A stretch of DNA of 55,247 nt from an uncultured Prevotellaceae bacterium. GTDB taxonomy: Bacteria > Bacteroidota > Bacteroidia > Bacteroidales > Bacteroidaceae. Where the stretch lies: NCBI GenBank assembly GCA_902781315.1, contig CACZIT010000039.1, positions 1 to 55,247 of the forward strand, read 5' to 3'. Below, in pieces: positions 43,517-52,338 of this stretch (its first letter is position 1; each line of letters starts with the position of its first letter). A model generated the notes under the pieces. The model worked only from the letters and a program-made list of their open reading frames with translations, was not told the DNA's origin and searched no databases. Position numbers and translations under genes: made by a program.

Positions 43517-44587
43517 ATGGAAGAAAGAAGAATTCGCGTGGCTATCACGCATGGCGATACAAATGGTATCGGATACGAACTGATTTTTAAAACATTTGCT
43601 GAACCTGAGATGCTGGAACTCTGCACGCCTGTCATCTATGGTTCGCCCAAGGTGGCAACCTATCATCGTAAGGCGCTCAATACGGAGACCTCTTTCAGCA
43701 TCATCAACTCAATGGACGACGTGCGCGACGGCCGCTTGAACCTGATCACTTGTTTCGACGAGGAGGTGAAAGTGGAACTCGGTACCCGCAGCGATGAGGC
43801 TGTGACGGCAGGCAAGAAAGCACTTGTGCGCGCCCTGGAAGACATGAAGAAAGGTTGTTTCGATGCTCTACTGCTGGCTCCTCTGGCTGCGAATGCCGAC
43901 CTCCAGAAGGAAGGACTGCTCGTGCTGATGAGCAACCAACTTCGCGTGGCCATTGCCACAAACAACATGGCGTTAAAGGACGTGACAACCCACGTGACGA
44001 CAGAGAAGGTGACGGCTAAGGCTGAACTTCTGCTGAACATGTTGAAGCGCGATCTACGCATCAGCAATCCGCGTGTGGCCGTGTTGTCGCTCAATCCCGA
44101 TGCAGACGGTCCCGAAGAGCGTGACGTCCTGGCTCCCGCAGTGGCAAAGCTGGCCACGCAAAGCAAGCAGGCCTTCGGTCCCTATGCTGCCGACGACTTC
44201 TTCGGCACGGGAAAATATAATGCCTTTGATGCTGTTCTGGCTATGTACCACGATCAGGGTGCAGCTCCTTTCAATGCGCTGTCGTCGGAAGAAAAAGTGG
44301 CTTACGTGGCGGGTATGGAACTGCCATGTGCCATGCCGTGTTGCGGCCCATGTTACGAGCAGGCCGGGCGAGGCACTGCCGATGAGCTGTCGTTCAGACA
44401 GGCATTGTATGCCGTCATCGATGCTGCCCGCAACCGGGTGAACTATGACGCTCCGTTGGCCAACCCGCTGCCCAAGCTTTATCATGAGAAACGTGACGAC
44501 AGCGAGAAGGTTCGTTTCGCCATTCCGAAGAAGCGTGAGAACAAATCTCAGGAAGCAGTCCATGAACAGGGCGGTGATGCTGAATAA
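43517..44587 (+). CDS. PdxA-like protein with lost metal ligands
   Basis: The overall match is to 4-hydroxythreonine-4-phosphate dehydrogenase: ITHGDTNGIGYELIFKTF, CTPVIYGSPKVATYHRKAL, FGPYAADDFFGTGKYNAFDAVLAMYHDQGAAPFNAL. The usual PINK segment and the GHTE substrate-binding stretch are absent, leaving a gap of roughly 25-30 residues after APLAAN. The His in TGH/TTH is Asn150, and the His of LNPH is Asp195; only the third metal ligand (His245 in YHDQG) remains. The later SPAHGTA region is also changed (MPCCGPC). It may be a pseudoenzyme or have a new role. The C-terminal tail is charged. It is co-transcribed with rlmN and the flippase-like gene. Confidence 0.8.
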   Translation: MEERRIRVAITHGDTNGIGYELIFKTFAEPEMLELCTPVIYGSPKVATYHRKALNTETSFSIINSMDDVRDGRLNLITCFDEEVKVELGTRSDEAVTAGKKALVRALEDMKKGCFDALLLAPLAANADLQKEGLLVLMSNQLRVAIATNNMALKDVTTHVTTEKVTAKAELLLNMLKRDLRISNPRVAVLSLNPDADGPEERDVLAPAVAKLATQSKQAFGPYAADDFFGTGKYNAFDAVLAMYHDQGAAPFNALSSEEKVAYVAGMELPCAMPCCGPCYEQAGRGTADELSFRQALYAVIDAARNRVNYDAPLANPLPKLYHEKRDDSEKVRFAIPKKRENKSQEAVHEQGGDAE

Positions 44588-44599
44588 AAGATTTTCAAG

Positions 44600-45601
44600 A
44601 TGAAGAAGAAATATCAAAACGGCTTTTTTGCCTTCGGTCTGCTTGTGCTCATCATCATGGTGACACAACTCGACTTCGCAGAAGTGTGGAACGGACTGAA
44701 GCATGCTGGCTACTGGTTCTTTGCAGTAGTGGCTTTGTGGGCTGTTTTGTATATATTCAATACAGCTGCGTGGTATGTTATCATCAAGGCTCAACAGCCA
44801 CGACCCACTGACAAGGAAGTACCGTTCTGGTGGCTCTATAAGGTCACAATCAGTGGCTTTGCCTTGAACTATGCCACGCCGGGCGGACTTATGGGAGGCG
44901 AACCGTACCGCGTGATGGAACTGGCACCGAAAATCGGCACCGAGCGGGCATCGTCGTCGGTCATCTTATATGCCATGACCCATATCTTCAGCCATTTCTG
45001 GTTTTGGTTCATCAGTATTTTCCTCTACATTTTCACCCGGCCCGTCAATTTCTTCATGGGAACACTGCTCACCATCACAGGGGCTTTTTGTCTGCTGGGA
45101 TTGTGGTTCTTCATGGCTGGCTACAGGAAGGGACTGGCTGTCAGGGTCATGAAGCTGTTGCGACATATTCCTTTCATCAAGAAATGGGCCCAGCCATTTG
45201 TGGAAACTCACCGTGAGCAGCTGGATACAATCGACTCGCAAATAGCGGCTTTGCACAAGCAGAATCCGAAGATGTTTGTCTCGGCAGTGTTGCTCGAATT
45301 GCTTTGTCGCATAGGGGCTGCTGCAGAGATATTCTTCGTCCTGCTCATCCTCATGCCGTCGGTCAACTATGTGCAGTGTATCTTGATTCTGGCTTTCACC
45401 TCTTTGTTTGCCAACTTGCTATTTTTCATGCCGTTGCAGTTAGGTGGTCGTGAAGGTGGTTTCCTGATGTCGGTCAACGGGTTAGGAATGACAGCCAGCG
45501 CAGGAACATTTGTTGCACTCATCGTGCGCATCAGAGAGCTGATTTGGACGGGAATTGGCCTTCTGTTGATTAAAATTGGCCGTCGGAATCCCAAGAAATG
45601 A
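44600..45601 (+). CDS. flippase-like membrane protein (LPG synthase TM / YbhN type)
   Basis: The 333-residue protein has about eight hydrophobic segments and the family signature [23 protein letters not shown] (about residues 93-115) plus [16 protein letters not shown]. This is the transmembrane domain shared with lysylphosphatidylglycerol synthases, often called UPF0104. The domain may move or flip lipids. The cytosolic synthase domain of MprF is absent. It starts 12 nt after the PdxA-like gene and ends 60 nt before the sigma-54 activator, which has its own promoter. Confidence 0.85.
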   Translation: MKKKYQNGFFAFGLLVLIIMVTQLDFAEVWNGLKHAGYWFFAVVALWAVLYIFNTAAWYVIIKAQQPRPTDKEVPFWWLYKVTISGFALNYATPGGLMGGEPYRVMELAPKIGTERASSSVILYAMTHIFSHFWFWFISIFLYIFTRPVNFFMGTLLTITGAFCLLGLWFFMAGYRKGLAVRVMKLLRHIPFIKKWAQPFVETHREQLDTIDSQIAALHKQNPKMFVSAVLLELLCRIGAAAEIFFVLLILMPSVNYVQCILILAFTSLFANLLFFMPLQLGGREGGFLMSVNGLGMTASAGTFVALIVRIRELIWTGIGLLLIKIGRRNPKK

Positions 45602-45643
45602 TAAAATTTCTGCCAAAATTGCAGTTATTTCGAATAAAATATG

Positions 45644-45651
45644 TAATTTTG
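45644..45651 (+). promoter_or_regulatory. promoter -7 box of the sigma-54 activator operon
   Basis: TAATTTTG 10 nt upstream of the ATG; a leader of only about 7 nt is expected. Confidence 0.6.
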
Positions 45652-45661
45652 TCACCCCAAA

Positions 45662-46900
45662 ATGGATACGAACAGATTGCAAGAGGTAAAAAGACGGTAT
45701 AACATCGTAGGAAACTGCGATGCCTTGAACCGTGCGCTGGATGTCGCCCTGCAGGTGGCACCCACCGACCTCAGTGTACTCATTGTTGGTGAAAGTGGAG
45801 TAGGTAAGGAGATTATTCCGCGTATTATTCACGACCATTCCCCCCGCCGACGTGAAAAGTACTTTGCCATCAACTGCGGATCCATTCCCGAAGGCACTAT
45901 CGACAGCGAACTGTTTGGTCACGAGAAAGGAGCATACACTGGCGCTATCGGCGAAAGCGAGGGCTATTTCGGTGTGGCCAACAAGGGAACAATTTTCCTT
46001 GATGAAGTAGGCGAACTGCCGCTGGCTACCCAGGCACGATTGCTGCGCGTGCTCGAAACGGGAGAATATATTCAGGTTGGTGGTACGCAGATACGGAAAA
46101 CCGACGTGCGCATTGTGGCTGCCACGAATGTCAACATGCAGAAAGCCATTAGCGAGGGCAGGTTTCGTGAAGACCTCTATTATCGCTTGAACACTATTCC
46201 CCTGCAGATGCCAGCTCTGCGCGACCGTGGTGAGGATATTCTACTCCTGTTCCGCCTGTTCGCCATGCAGATGGCTGAGAAATACCACTTGCCGCGCATC
46301 ACGCTCAGCGACGAGGCAAAGCAACTGATGTTGCAGTATAAATGGCCGGGCAACGTGCGTCAGCTGAAGAACCTGACAGAGCAGATGTCGGTGCTCAGCG
46401 AAAAACGCGAGATCGACCTTCAAACGCTGTCGCAGTTCATTCCTCAGGATCCAGAGAGTATGCAGTTGGCTACCATTGGACAGAGTGAGTCGCATTCCTA
46501 TGAAAACGAACGCGAACTTCTCTATAAGGTGCTCTATGAGTTGCGTGGTAACGTCAATGACCTGCGTCGCGACATGAACAGTCTGCGCAAGCAACTTGAT
46601 GAGTCCCGCGGACTCGGTGGGGTAGGGGCATATGCACCGATACCTGCCGTCGATGCCGACAACCTGTCTGTGGCAACCGTCGGCAACCAGCCGCAAGGCA
46701 ACGTGGGAGCCGTCGAGGAGGCTGAGGCTGAAGAGATTCGCGAGCCGGAGAGTCTGAACCTGAGCGACATGGGTCGTCAGATGTTGGAAAAGGCACTCGA
46801 GCGAAATGGTGGAAACAGAAAGCGCGCTGCCCAGGAACTGGGTATCAGCGACCGCACCCTCTATCGTAGATTGAAGCAATATGGACTGGAAAATAGGTAA
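45662..46900 (+). CDS. sigma-54-dependent transcriptional activator (AAA+ plus Fis HTH)
   Basis: The AAA+ domain has Walker A GESGVGKE (43-50), the sigma-54-contacting loop GAYTGA (90-95, a GAFTGA variant) and Walker B TIFLDEVGEL (111-120). YKWPGNVRQLKNL is also present. A Fis-type HTH closes the protein (GGNRKRAAQELGISDRTLYRRLKQYGL, about 380-408). No receiver or sensor domain precedes the AAA+ part, so control must act on its level or through partners. The neighbours (LptE, TPR-like, SecG) suggest a link to envelope biogenesis. lptE starts inside its last 20 bp. Confidence 0.93.
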   Translation: MDTNRLQEVKRRYNIVGNCDALNRALDVALQVAPTDLSVLIVGESGVGKEIIPRIIHDHSPRRREKYFAINCGSIPEGTIDSELFGHEKGAYTGAIGESEGYFGVANKGTIFLDEVGELPLATQARLLRVLETGEYIQVGGTQIRKTDVRIVAATNVNMQKAISEGRFREDLYYRLNTIPLQMPALRDRGEDILLLFRLFAMQMAEKYHLPRITLSDEAKQLMLQYKWPGNVRQLKNLTEQMSVLSEKREIDLQTLSQFIPQDPESMQLATIGQSESHSYENERELLYKVLYELRGNVNDLRRDMNSLRKQLDESRGLGGVGAYAPIPAVDADNLSVATVGNQPQGNVGAVEEAEAEEIREPESLNLSDMGRQMLEKALERNGGNRKRAAQELGISDRTLYRRLKQYGLENR

Positions 46901-47414
46901 ATATCTGACAGGCTTGCTCGTGATGCTGCTCACGTCGTGCTCGTTGAACCTTGGCTTGTTTGAGACAAGCTATAAGTTCAATGGAGCCAGTATCGACTAT
47001 TCGCAGACCAAAACCATCCAGATAGCCGACTTCCCCATTCGTGCCAGTTACGTGTGGGGACCGATGGGGCCGCTCTTCAACAATCAGCTGAAGGACATGT
47101 ATGCCAATCACACGAAACTGCAGCAGGTGAAGCGTAATGGCGACCTGAAAGTGGAAGGTGAGATAACACAATACACCCAGCGTAACAAGTCGGTGTCGAG
47201 CGAAGGCTACTCGGCACAGGTGGAACTGTCGATGACAGTCAACGTGCGTTTTACAAACAACAAGAAGCATTCTGAAGACTTTGAGCGCTCGTTCACCGCT
47301 ACCTCCACCTACGATTCCTCGCAGTCGCTCAACTCTGTGCAGGAAGAATTGGTGACCCAGATGGTGAAGGAACTCACCGATCAGATTTTCAATGCAACCG
47401 TGGCCAACTGGTAG
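46881..47414 (+). CDS. lptE: LptE family LPS-assembly lipoprotein
   Basis: The 177-residue protein has a lipoprotein signal ending in the lipobox LLTSC (Cys about residue 20). The body has LptE-like features: YKFNGASIDYSQTKTIQIADF, LKVEGEITQYTQRN and the C-terminal LVTQMVKELTDQIFNATVANW. LptE plugs the LptD barrel in the outer membrane and is needed to place LPS. It overlaps the upstream regulator gene by 20 bp, an arrangement conserved in Bacteroidota. Confidence 0.88.
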   Translation: MDWKIGKYLTGLLVMLLTSCSLNLGLFETSYKFNGASIDYSQTKTIQIADFPIRASYVWGPMGPLFNNQLKDMYANHTKLQQVKRNGDLKVEGEITQYTQRNKSVSSEGYSAQVELSMTVNVRFTNNKKHSEDFERSFTATSTYDSSQSLNSVQEELVTQMVKELTDQIFNATVANW

Positions 47415-47458
47415 TTTATCGCCAGGATGCCATCATATATATTAATAAGGTAAAGGAA

Positions 47459-48232
47459 ATGGAACTCGCAACGCTCATCAGTCATCCCGAAAGACTTGAC
47501 AAGGAGACCCTCTATGATCTCCGGTCGTTGCTCGCGCTCCATCCTTACTATCAGCCCGCCCGCATCCTCATGTTGCAGAATCTCTATCTGCTTCATGACT
47601 CCACATTCGACGAGGAACTGCGCCGGGCCGCCATCTACCTTACCGACCGGAAAGTGCTGTTCAACCTCGTTGAGGCAGGTCACTATCAGTTGCAGCGCAC
47701 TCCCAAGCGGCAGGAAGAGAAAACGAACAATAAAACCGACGAAGCGAAGGCCGATCGTACCATCGCGCTCATCGACAACTTCCTCGACTCCATTCCTCAG
47801 GACGAGGAGCAGGAGACCTCGGCACCCAAGCGTAAGCCGACACCTGCCGATGCAGCCGTTGACTACGTGGCCTACCTGCTCGACATAGAAAGCGAGGCTG
47901 AAGATTCTGCCAACAAGGAACAGGCACCTGAGATGAAGGGCCAGCGCCTCATCGATAACTTCATCGAAAACGAAGGAGGAAAGATTCAACTCAAGGAAGA
48001 AATCAGTTACACTCCAGAAATCAATTTGTTGGACGATGATGACGAAAATGATGACGAAAATGGCTATTTTACCGAAACTTTAGCCAAAATTTACATCAAA
48101 CAGGGCAGATATTCCAAGGCTTTAGAAATTATTCAGCGTTTAAATTTGAATTATCCAAAAAAAAATGCTTACTTTGCAGACCAAATCAGATTTTTAGAGA
48201 AATTGATATTAAATAACAAACAAAATAATTAA
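47459..48232 (+). CDS. conserved protein with TPR-like C-terminus
   Basis: The 257-residue soluble protein has a helical N-terminus (LISHPERLDKETLYDLRSLLALHPYYQPARILMLQNL), a charged linker, and a C-terminal TPR-like hairpin (FTETLAKIYIKQGRYSKALEIIQRLNLNYPKKNAYFADQIRFLEKLI). The same protein is usually found between lptE and secG in Bacteroidota; no function is known to me. It lies 5 nt before secG. A role as an adaptor in envelope biogenesis is a guess. Confidence 0.75.
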   Translation: MELATLISHPERLDKETLYDLRSLLALHPYYQPARILMLQNLYLLHDSTFDEELRRAAIYLTDRKVLFNLVEAGHYQLQRTPKRQEEKTNNKTDEAKADRTIALIDNFLDSIPQDEEQETSAPKRKPTPADAAVDYVAYLLDIESEAEDSANKEQAPEMKGQRLIDNFIENEGGKIQLKEEISYTPEINLLDDDDENDDENGYFTETLAKIYIKQGRYSKALEIIQRLNLNYPKKNAYFADQIRFLEKLILNNKQNN

Positions 48233-48237
48233 ACAAA

Positions 48238-48678
48238 ATGCTTTACACATTATTCGTAATTCTTATCGTAATTGCAGCACTGCTGATGATCGGCATCGTG
48301 CTCATCCAAGAGTCAAAAGGTGGAGGACTTGCTTCTAATTTCTCCTCTTCAAACCAGATCATGGGTGTTCGTAAGACCACCGACGTTATCGAAAAGGCAA
48401 CGTGGAGTCTTGCAGCAGCTATGGTAGTGTTCAGCGTCATCTGCGCCTACGTTGCTCCGAAGTCTGTCATGGAGCAGAGCGTGCTCGAGAACGTAGCCAC
48501 TGAGACCCAGACAACCAATCCTACTAATACACAGGGATTTGGTGCTGGCCAGCAGGCAGCCCCCGCTGCTGCTAAGGATGCAGCTGCTCCCGCAGCAGCT
48601 AAGGAAGCTCCCGCAGCAGCAAAGGAAGCACCCGCAGCTGCCAAGGAAGCTCCCGCTGAACCCGCTCCTGCACAGTAA
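48238..48678 (+). CDS. secG: preprotein translocase subunit SecG with Ala/Lys/Pro tail
   Basis: Residues 1-75 are SecG: LYTLFVILIVIAALLMIGIVLIQESKGGGL, ASNFSSSNQIMGVRKTTDVIEKATW, then a second membrane helix. SecG assists SecYE in protein export. The C-terminal 70 residues are low-complexity, with AAKEAPA repeats encoded by three near-identical 21-nt units (48595-48657). Bacteroidota SecG proteins often carry such tails, and the repeat number probably varies among strains. Confidence 0.95.
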   Translation: MLYTLFVILIVIAALLMIGIVLIQESKGGGLASNFSSSNQIMGVRKTTDVIEKATWSLAAAMVVFSVICAYVAPKSVMEQSVLENVATETQTTNPTNTQGFGAGQQAAPAAAKDAAAPAAAKEAPAAAKEAPAAAKEAPAEPAPAQ

Positions 48679-48732
48679 TAAAACGCTGTTTGCAAGTAAA
48701 ACTGGCAGAAATTTATATTTTCTGCAAAAAAA

Positions 48733-48776
48733 GTACGGGATTTATTTGGCTATCTCAAATAAATCCCGTACCTTTG
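48733..48776 (+). promoter_or_regulatory. tRNA-His promoter embedded in a perfect 15-bp inverted repeat
   Basis: TTTG at 48745-48748 and TACCTTTG at 48769-48776 (20-bp spacer) form a promoter for tRNA-His. GTACGGGATTTATTT (48733-48747) is exactly complementary to AAATAAATCCCGTAC (48757-48771), so the dyad overlaps both boxes. Read leftward, the hairpin is followed by seven T and would terminate transcripts coming from the minus-strand genes to the right. Confidence 0.75.
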
Positions 48777-48815
48777 CACTCGCTTTACAAAAGAAGCACC
48801 CATAACAACCAACAT

Positions 48816-48890
48816 GGTGCCCGTAGTTCAGTTGGTTAGAGCGTCAGATTGTGGTTCTGAATGTCGTGGGTTCGAGTCCCACCGGGCACC
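48816..48890 (+). tRNA. tRNA-His (GTG anticodon)
   Basis: A complete cloverleaf: acceptor GTGCCCG/CGGGCAC, D arm GTTCAGTTGGTTAGAGC, anticodon stem TCAGA/TCTGA with GTG at 48851-48853, T arm GTGGGTTCGAGTCCCAC. The extra G at 48816 pairs with the C discriminator, as is characteristic of tRNA-His. CCA is not encoded. Confidence 0.98.
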
Positions 48891-48896
48891 CTAAGA

Positions 48897-48929
48897 AGAC
48901 ATCGCCGAAAGGCAATGTCTTTTTTTTTG
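48897..48929 (+). terminator. tRNA-His terminator
   Basis: AGACATCGCC-GAAA-GGCAATGTCT with one mismatch in the stem, followed by about ten T. Confidence 0.9.
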
Positions 48930-48967
48930 TGAGCAATCCTCACAACTTCAAGCTAAATCCCTGTAAG

Positions 48968-49237
48968 TCAAATACTTACGTGGATTTGTTTTTTCCGGAA
49001 TACACAAAGTTGAGCTGAACCTCCAGTATCAACAAGAAAGACACAGGCCTTTCCGTTCACCTGAAGGGTCACGGTAATATGGCCGGTCCGAGTCTTGAAA
49101 AGCGGAACGGTGTCGTAGCCTTCTGCCTGCATGATGCTGTCATAGGGAGTGGTGGCAGAAGCGGTTTCGGGTTTTATGCTTCCGTCGGTGCACCCCATCA
49201 GGAGGACTGCCATGAAGAAAAATAACAACTGTTTCAT
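48968..49237 (-). pseudogene. truncated retropepsin-like aspartyl protease lipoprotein
   Basis: A lipoprotein signal (MKQLLFFFMAVLLMGC) and a beta stretch (GHITVTLQVNGKACVFLVDTGGSAQL) that carries the aspartyl-protease motif D-T-G are followed after about ten residues by a stop, giving 89 residues. Retropepsin-like lipoproteins of Bacteroidota are normally several hundred residues with a second domain. The tail CVFRKKQIHVSI does not look like the family. The C-terminal part is missing, so it is a remnant next to tRNA-His. Confidence 0.65.
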
Positions 49238-49359
49238 CTGTCACTTTCATTGTTCGGGGGACAAGAGGTATGCTTCCAAAAACTCCGCAGCGCAATTATG
49301 ACTGTTGCACCTTTTCTTTTCTGCTGCAATCTGTTTCCTCGTCTCCATATAATCATCAT

Positions 49360-49787
49360 TTAGAAGGTTTTTGCCAATAGGGTGATGTCCTTTGGGGTGA
49401 TGGCAAACTTCTGATAGCCGTCACGAGCAAGGACGAGTTGCGACAAGGCAATCTCCCTCATGTTGTTACCCTGTCCCAGTAAACGGAACAAAGGAAAGAA
49501 CGGAAGGAAGAAATACTGCATCGTCTGGATATGCTTTTGTCCTTTAGCCCACTTCATGATGGCAGGCCGCAAAGCGAAAGCTCGATTGAAACCCTTTGTC
49601 TGGATCTCCGCCTCAGTCCTGCTCTTCACCTGCTGCCAGAACTGCTTGCCGTCCGGTGAGGTGCCGGCACCACTGAGATAGATGAAGGTCATCCGCTCCT
49701 TGTCGGGCATAATGTCGGCAAAGTGCAGGGGAATAAAAGTGTTCCTTCGCCTACATATCCTGTGGCTCCTGTCAAGATAATCTTCAT
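49360..49787 (-). pseudogene. NAD(P)-binding epimerase/SDR-type gene with internal deletion
   Basis: The ATG at 49787 begins MKIILTGATGYVGEGTLLF, a clear Rossmann nucleotide-binding start (GxTGxxGxG). It then runs out of frame to a stop. In another frame the sequence resumes with IPLHFADIMPDKERMTFIYLSGAGT and continues RTEAEIQTKGFNRAFALRPAIMKW to the normal end. Compared with intact relatives (about 220 residues), roughly 80 residues between the two parts are missing. The gene is non-functional as read. The gap 49238-49359 holds a 33-codon open frame (49247-49348) that I cannot assign firmly. Confidence 0.75.
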
Positions 49788-49861
49788 ATTCCTTTATGGT
49801 TATTACACTTCATATTGGGTACAAAGTTACTCATTTTTAGTGAATTCTGAGGATTTTTGGT

Positions 49862-49869
49862 TAACTTTG
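49862..49869 (+). promoter_or_regulatory. promoter -7 box of the yjbQ remnant / M18 aminopeptidase
   Basis: TAACTTTG followed by CACC, about 30 nt before the yjbQ start. Confidence 0.65.
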
Positions 49870-49902
49870 CACCTAAATTAAAAAAGTTAATGAAAACAGA
49901 GG

Positions 49903-50112
49903 ATGATAAAGCAAATAGAAACAACGTTCAGCCCTAAATCTCGCGGTTTCCATCTGGTGACAGGCGAGATCATGCGCCAGCTGCCAAAGTTGCCTCAGAC
50001 GGGCATCCTCAACCTTTTCTGCAAGCACACGAGTTGCGGACTGAGCATCAACGAAAATGCCGACCCCGATGTAAGGACTGACATGTTATCTGAGAATAAA
50101 TATAGACTTTAG
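49903..50112 (+). pseudogene. yjbQ: truncated YjbQ family (UPF0047) gene
   Basis: The 69-residue product matches the first half of YjbQ: FSPKSRGFHLVTGEIMRQL, GILNLFCKHTSCGLSINENADPDVRTDM. It then ends LSENKYRL. Full proteins have about 135-140 residues with a second half containing the conserved His and the ending G.W.G. That half is absent. The M18 aminopeptidase gene starts 4 nt after the stop, so the deletion may have fused its expression to the yjbQ promoter. Confidence 0.8.
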
Positions 50113-50116
50113 CAAT

Positions 50117-51400
50117 ATGGTTAACAGACTGCTTGATTTCCTAAATGCTTCGCCGGTGAATTTCCTGGCAGCAAGAAACATTGCCACCCTACTCGAACAT
50201 GCTGGCTATCGTCGGTTTGACACCCAGATGTCTCTTGGAGAGGTCAAGGCAGGTGACAAATTCTTTGTGACGAAGAACGATTCGTCAGTGTACGCTTTCC
50301 ATGTCGGACGCAAATTGCTGGCTGATGCCGGCTTCCGAATGATTTGTGCCCATTGCGACTCACCGACGTTCCGCATCAAGCCCAATGCTGAGATGACGTG
50401 TGAGGGAGGAATTGGGAAACTAAATACCGAGGTGTATGGAGGGCCTATCATGTCAACCTGGTTCGACCGTCCACTTTCGATTGCCGGACGTGTAGTCATC
50501 AGGGGGAAGGATGCTCTCAATCCTGAGACGCTGCTGCTGCACGTCAAGCGCCCGCTGTTGCAGATTAGCAACCTCGCTATCCATTTCAACCGTCAGGTGA
50601 ACGACGGAGTGAAGTTGAGCAAGCAGAAAGACATGCTGCCTATTCTGGGTATTGTCAATGAGGAACTGGAACGAGGCAACATGCTCATGAACGTCATCTG
50701 CAAAGAACTGAAAATCACCCCAGACAACATCCTTGACTTCGACCTCTATCTCGCCGATGCCACACCAGCCTGCACCTTCGGAGTTCACGACGAGTTCATC
50801 TCGTCTGGACGTCTGGACGACCTCTCAATGTGTTTCGCGGGTTTGGAGGCGATGATAGCGACGAATACTACTGACATGACCAAGGTGCTGGCAATCTTTG
50901 ATAACGAAGAGACTGGTTCACAGACAAAGCAAGGTGCCGGTAGCCCCTTCCTTTCGATGATGCTCAAGCGCATTGCGCTGGCTCAGAGCGGAAGCGAAGA
51001 AGCCTTCTATCAGGGCGTGGAGCGTGCGTTCATGATTTCAGCTGACAATGCCCATGCCTGGCATCCGAACTATAGCGAGAAGTATGATCCCACAAATCAC
51101 CCCGTGCTCGGTGGTGGTCCGGTCATCAAGTTCAATGCTGCTCAAAAATATGCCAGCGATGCAGTCTCGGCTGCGGTCTTCATGGAAATCTGCAGGGAGG
51201 CTGGTGTCCCCTGCCAGCGTTTTGTGAATCACTCCGATGTGGCAGGCGGCAGTACTCTTGGCAACATTCTTGCTTCGTCGATACCCTTGCGCGGCGTCGA
51301 CATGGGCAATGCCATACTGGCAATGCATAGTTGCAGGGAAACAGGCAGCGCTGCCGACCACATTTACTGCGTAAAAGCATTCTCGAAGTTTTTCAGCTAA
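50117..51400 (+). CDS. M18 family aminopeptidase
   Basis: The 427-residue protein shows the M18 pattern: LLDFLNASPVNFLAARNIATLLEHAGY, ICAHCDSPTFRIKPN (first metal His), SSGRLDDLSMCFAGLEAM (bridging Asp), IFDNEETGSQTKQGAGS (catalytic and metal Glu), ISADNAHAWHPNY and NHSDVAGGSTLGNI (last His). M18 enzymes are cytosolic zinc aminopeptidases, often preferring acidic residues. It starts 4 nt after the truncated yjbQ and is probably read from the same promoter. Confidence 0.93.
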   Translation: MVNRLLDFLNASPVNFLAARNIATLLEHAGYRRFDTQMSLGEVKAGDKFFVTKNDSSVYAFHVGRKLLADAGFRMICAHCDSPTFRIKPNAEMTCEGGIGKLNTEVYGGPIMSTWFDRPLSIAGRVVIRGKDALNPETLLLHVKRPLLQISNLAIHFNRQVNDGVKLSKQKDMLPILGIVNEELERGNMLMNVICKELKITPDNILDFDLYLADATPACTFGVHDEFISSGRLDDLSMCFAGLEAMIATNTTDMTKVLAIFDNEETGSQTKQGAGSPFLSMMLKRIALAQSGSEEAFYQGVERAFMISADNAHAWHPNYSEKYDPTNHPVLGGGPVIKFNAAQKYASDAVSAAVFMEICREAGVPCQRFVNHSDVAGGSTLGNILASSIPLRGVDMGNAILAMHSCRETGSAADHIYCVKAFSKFFS

Positions 51401-51429
51401 AAAACATCAAGGCTATTGGAACAGATTTT

Positions 51430-51473
51430 CCTGACCGGCTCACACGCATGGGAGAAAGTGAGAGCCGGTCAGG
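51430..51473. repeat. inverted repeat between M18 and SIMPL genes
   Basis: CCTGACCGGCTC (51430-51441) pairs perfectly with GAGCCGGTCAGG (51462-51473) around a 20-nt loop. It lies between convergent genes and lacks a clear T tract. It may be a Rho-type or processing hairpin. Confidence 0.7.
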
Positions 51474-51540
51474 AGGAATGATTGAAAACTGCTTTGACAA
51501 TGGGGTCTTCGCAGCATATATACAGAATGAATGGTCCTGA

Positions 51541-52245
51541 TCAGTCTTTCAGCGAGTAAGTCACTGTGGTGACGACGCGCACCTTCTTGATGTAGGGGGT
51601 GTTCTCGTCGCGGTTATCTATGGAGAACTGACCCTGGTCGGCACTGACAATCTTGTTCAGTTTCGAATGGGAGTTTGCGGCAAACTGCTGGGCCGTCTTC
51701 TCTGCATTCTCAATGGCTTCCTGCATCATCTTGGGCTTCATCTCCTTGAACGACACGTACTCATACTTCACGGGGTTCTCGTAGCCGCCGTCGACGATGG
51801 CCACACCCTCTTTCAGCAGGTCACCCTGGCGAGCGATGATGCCCCTCACTTGCTTCACGTTTTTCGACGTCACGGTGATGACCGATGTCACGATGTAGCG
51901 GTAAGGCTGGTTTCTGTCGCTATACTCGCGGGCATTCAGGTCGTTCACCTGTGGGGCGTTGATGGTCAGCTCGCTGTCTTTGATGCCGTTGCGCAGCAAG
52001 AAAGCCTTGATTTTGCCTTGTGTCGACCCAATCTTGTCGTATAATTCGGGCAGGTTGTTGCCCAGTTCTTTCGACACGATGGGCCATGTCACCTTGTCGG
52101 CTTCCACCTCTACTTCGGCCAATCCTTTCACATTTACCTTGCGGTCTTTGTTGGCAAAATTGTCCATTCCCGCTTTGATAAACCAGCCCAGGCACACTAT
52201 TCCCAGTGCCACGAGGGCTGCTGCAATGATACGATTCTCTTTCAT
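51541..52245 (-). CDS. SIMPL (DUF541) domain protein
   Basis: One N-terminal membrane anchor ([18 protein letters not shown]) is followed by a DUF541/SIMPL domain: [38 protein letters not shown] and [24 protein letters not shown]. The ATG at 52245 is preferred to one three codons upstream. The family is periplasmic, with reported links to oxidative-stress protection and kinase signalling in different organisms; the role here is unknown. The promoter box at 52286-52293 lies about 40 nt upstream. Confidence 0.85.
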   Translation of the reverse strand: MKENRIIAAALVALGIVCLGWFIKAGMDNFANKDRKVNVKGLAEVEVEADKVTWPIVSKELGNNLPELYDKIGSTQGKIKAFLLRNGIKDSELTINAPQVNDLNAREYSDRNQPYRYIVTSVITVTSKNVKQVRGIIARQGDLLKEGVAIVDGGYENPVKYEYVSFKEMKPKMMQEAIENAEKTAQQFAANSHSKLNKIVSADQGQFSIDNRDENTPYIKKVRVVTTVTYSLKD

Positions 52246-52285
52246 AATTCCCAAATGTTTAAAATTGATTACGACTGCAAAAGTG

Positions 52286-52293
52286 CAAAATTA
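52286..52293 (-). promoter_or_regulatory. SIMPL gene promoter -7 box
   Basis: TAATTTTG on the minus strand, followed by CACTTTTG. Confidence 0.55.
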
Positions 52294-52338
52294 TTTGGAA
52301 ACTAAATCGGGATTTTCCCTATTTTTTCAGTATTTTCC

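Noticed and set aside
49247-49348. 33-codon minus-strand frame (RCNSHNCAAEF) resembling the start of a C_GCAxxG_C_C protein
   Set aside because: Too short and too weakly similar to list as a gene; mentioned only as a possible extra remnant in the decayed region.
51331-51540. 69-codon open frame over the end of the M18 gene
   Set aside because: It overlaps the aminopeptidase in another frame and consists of the inverted repeat region; no support.
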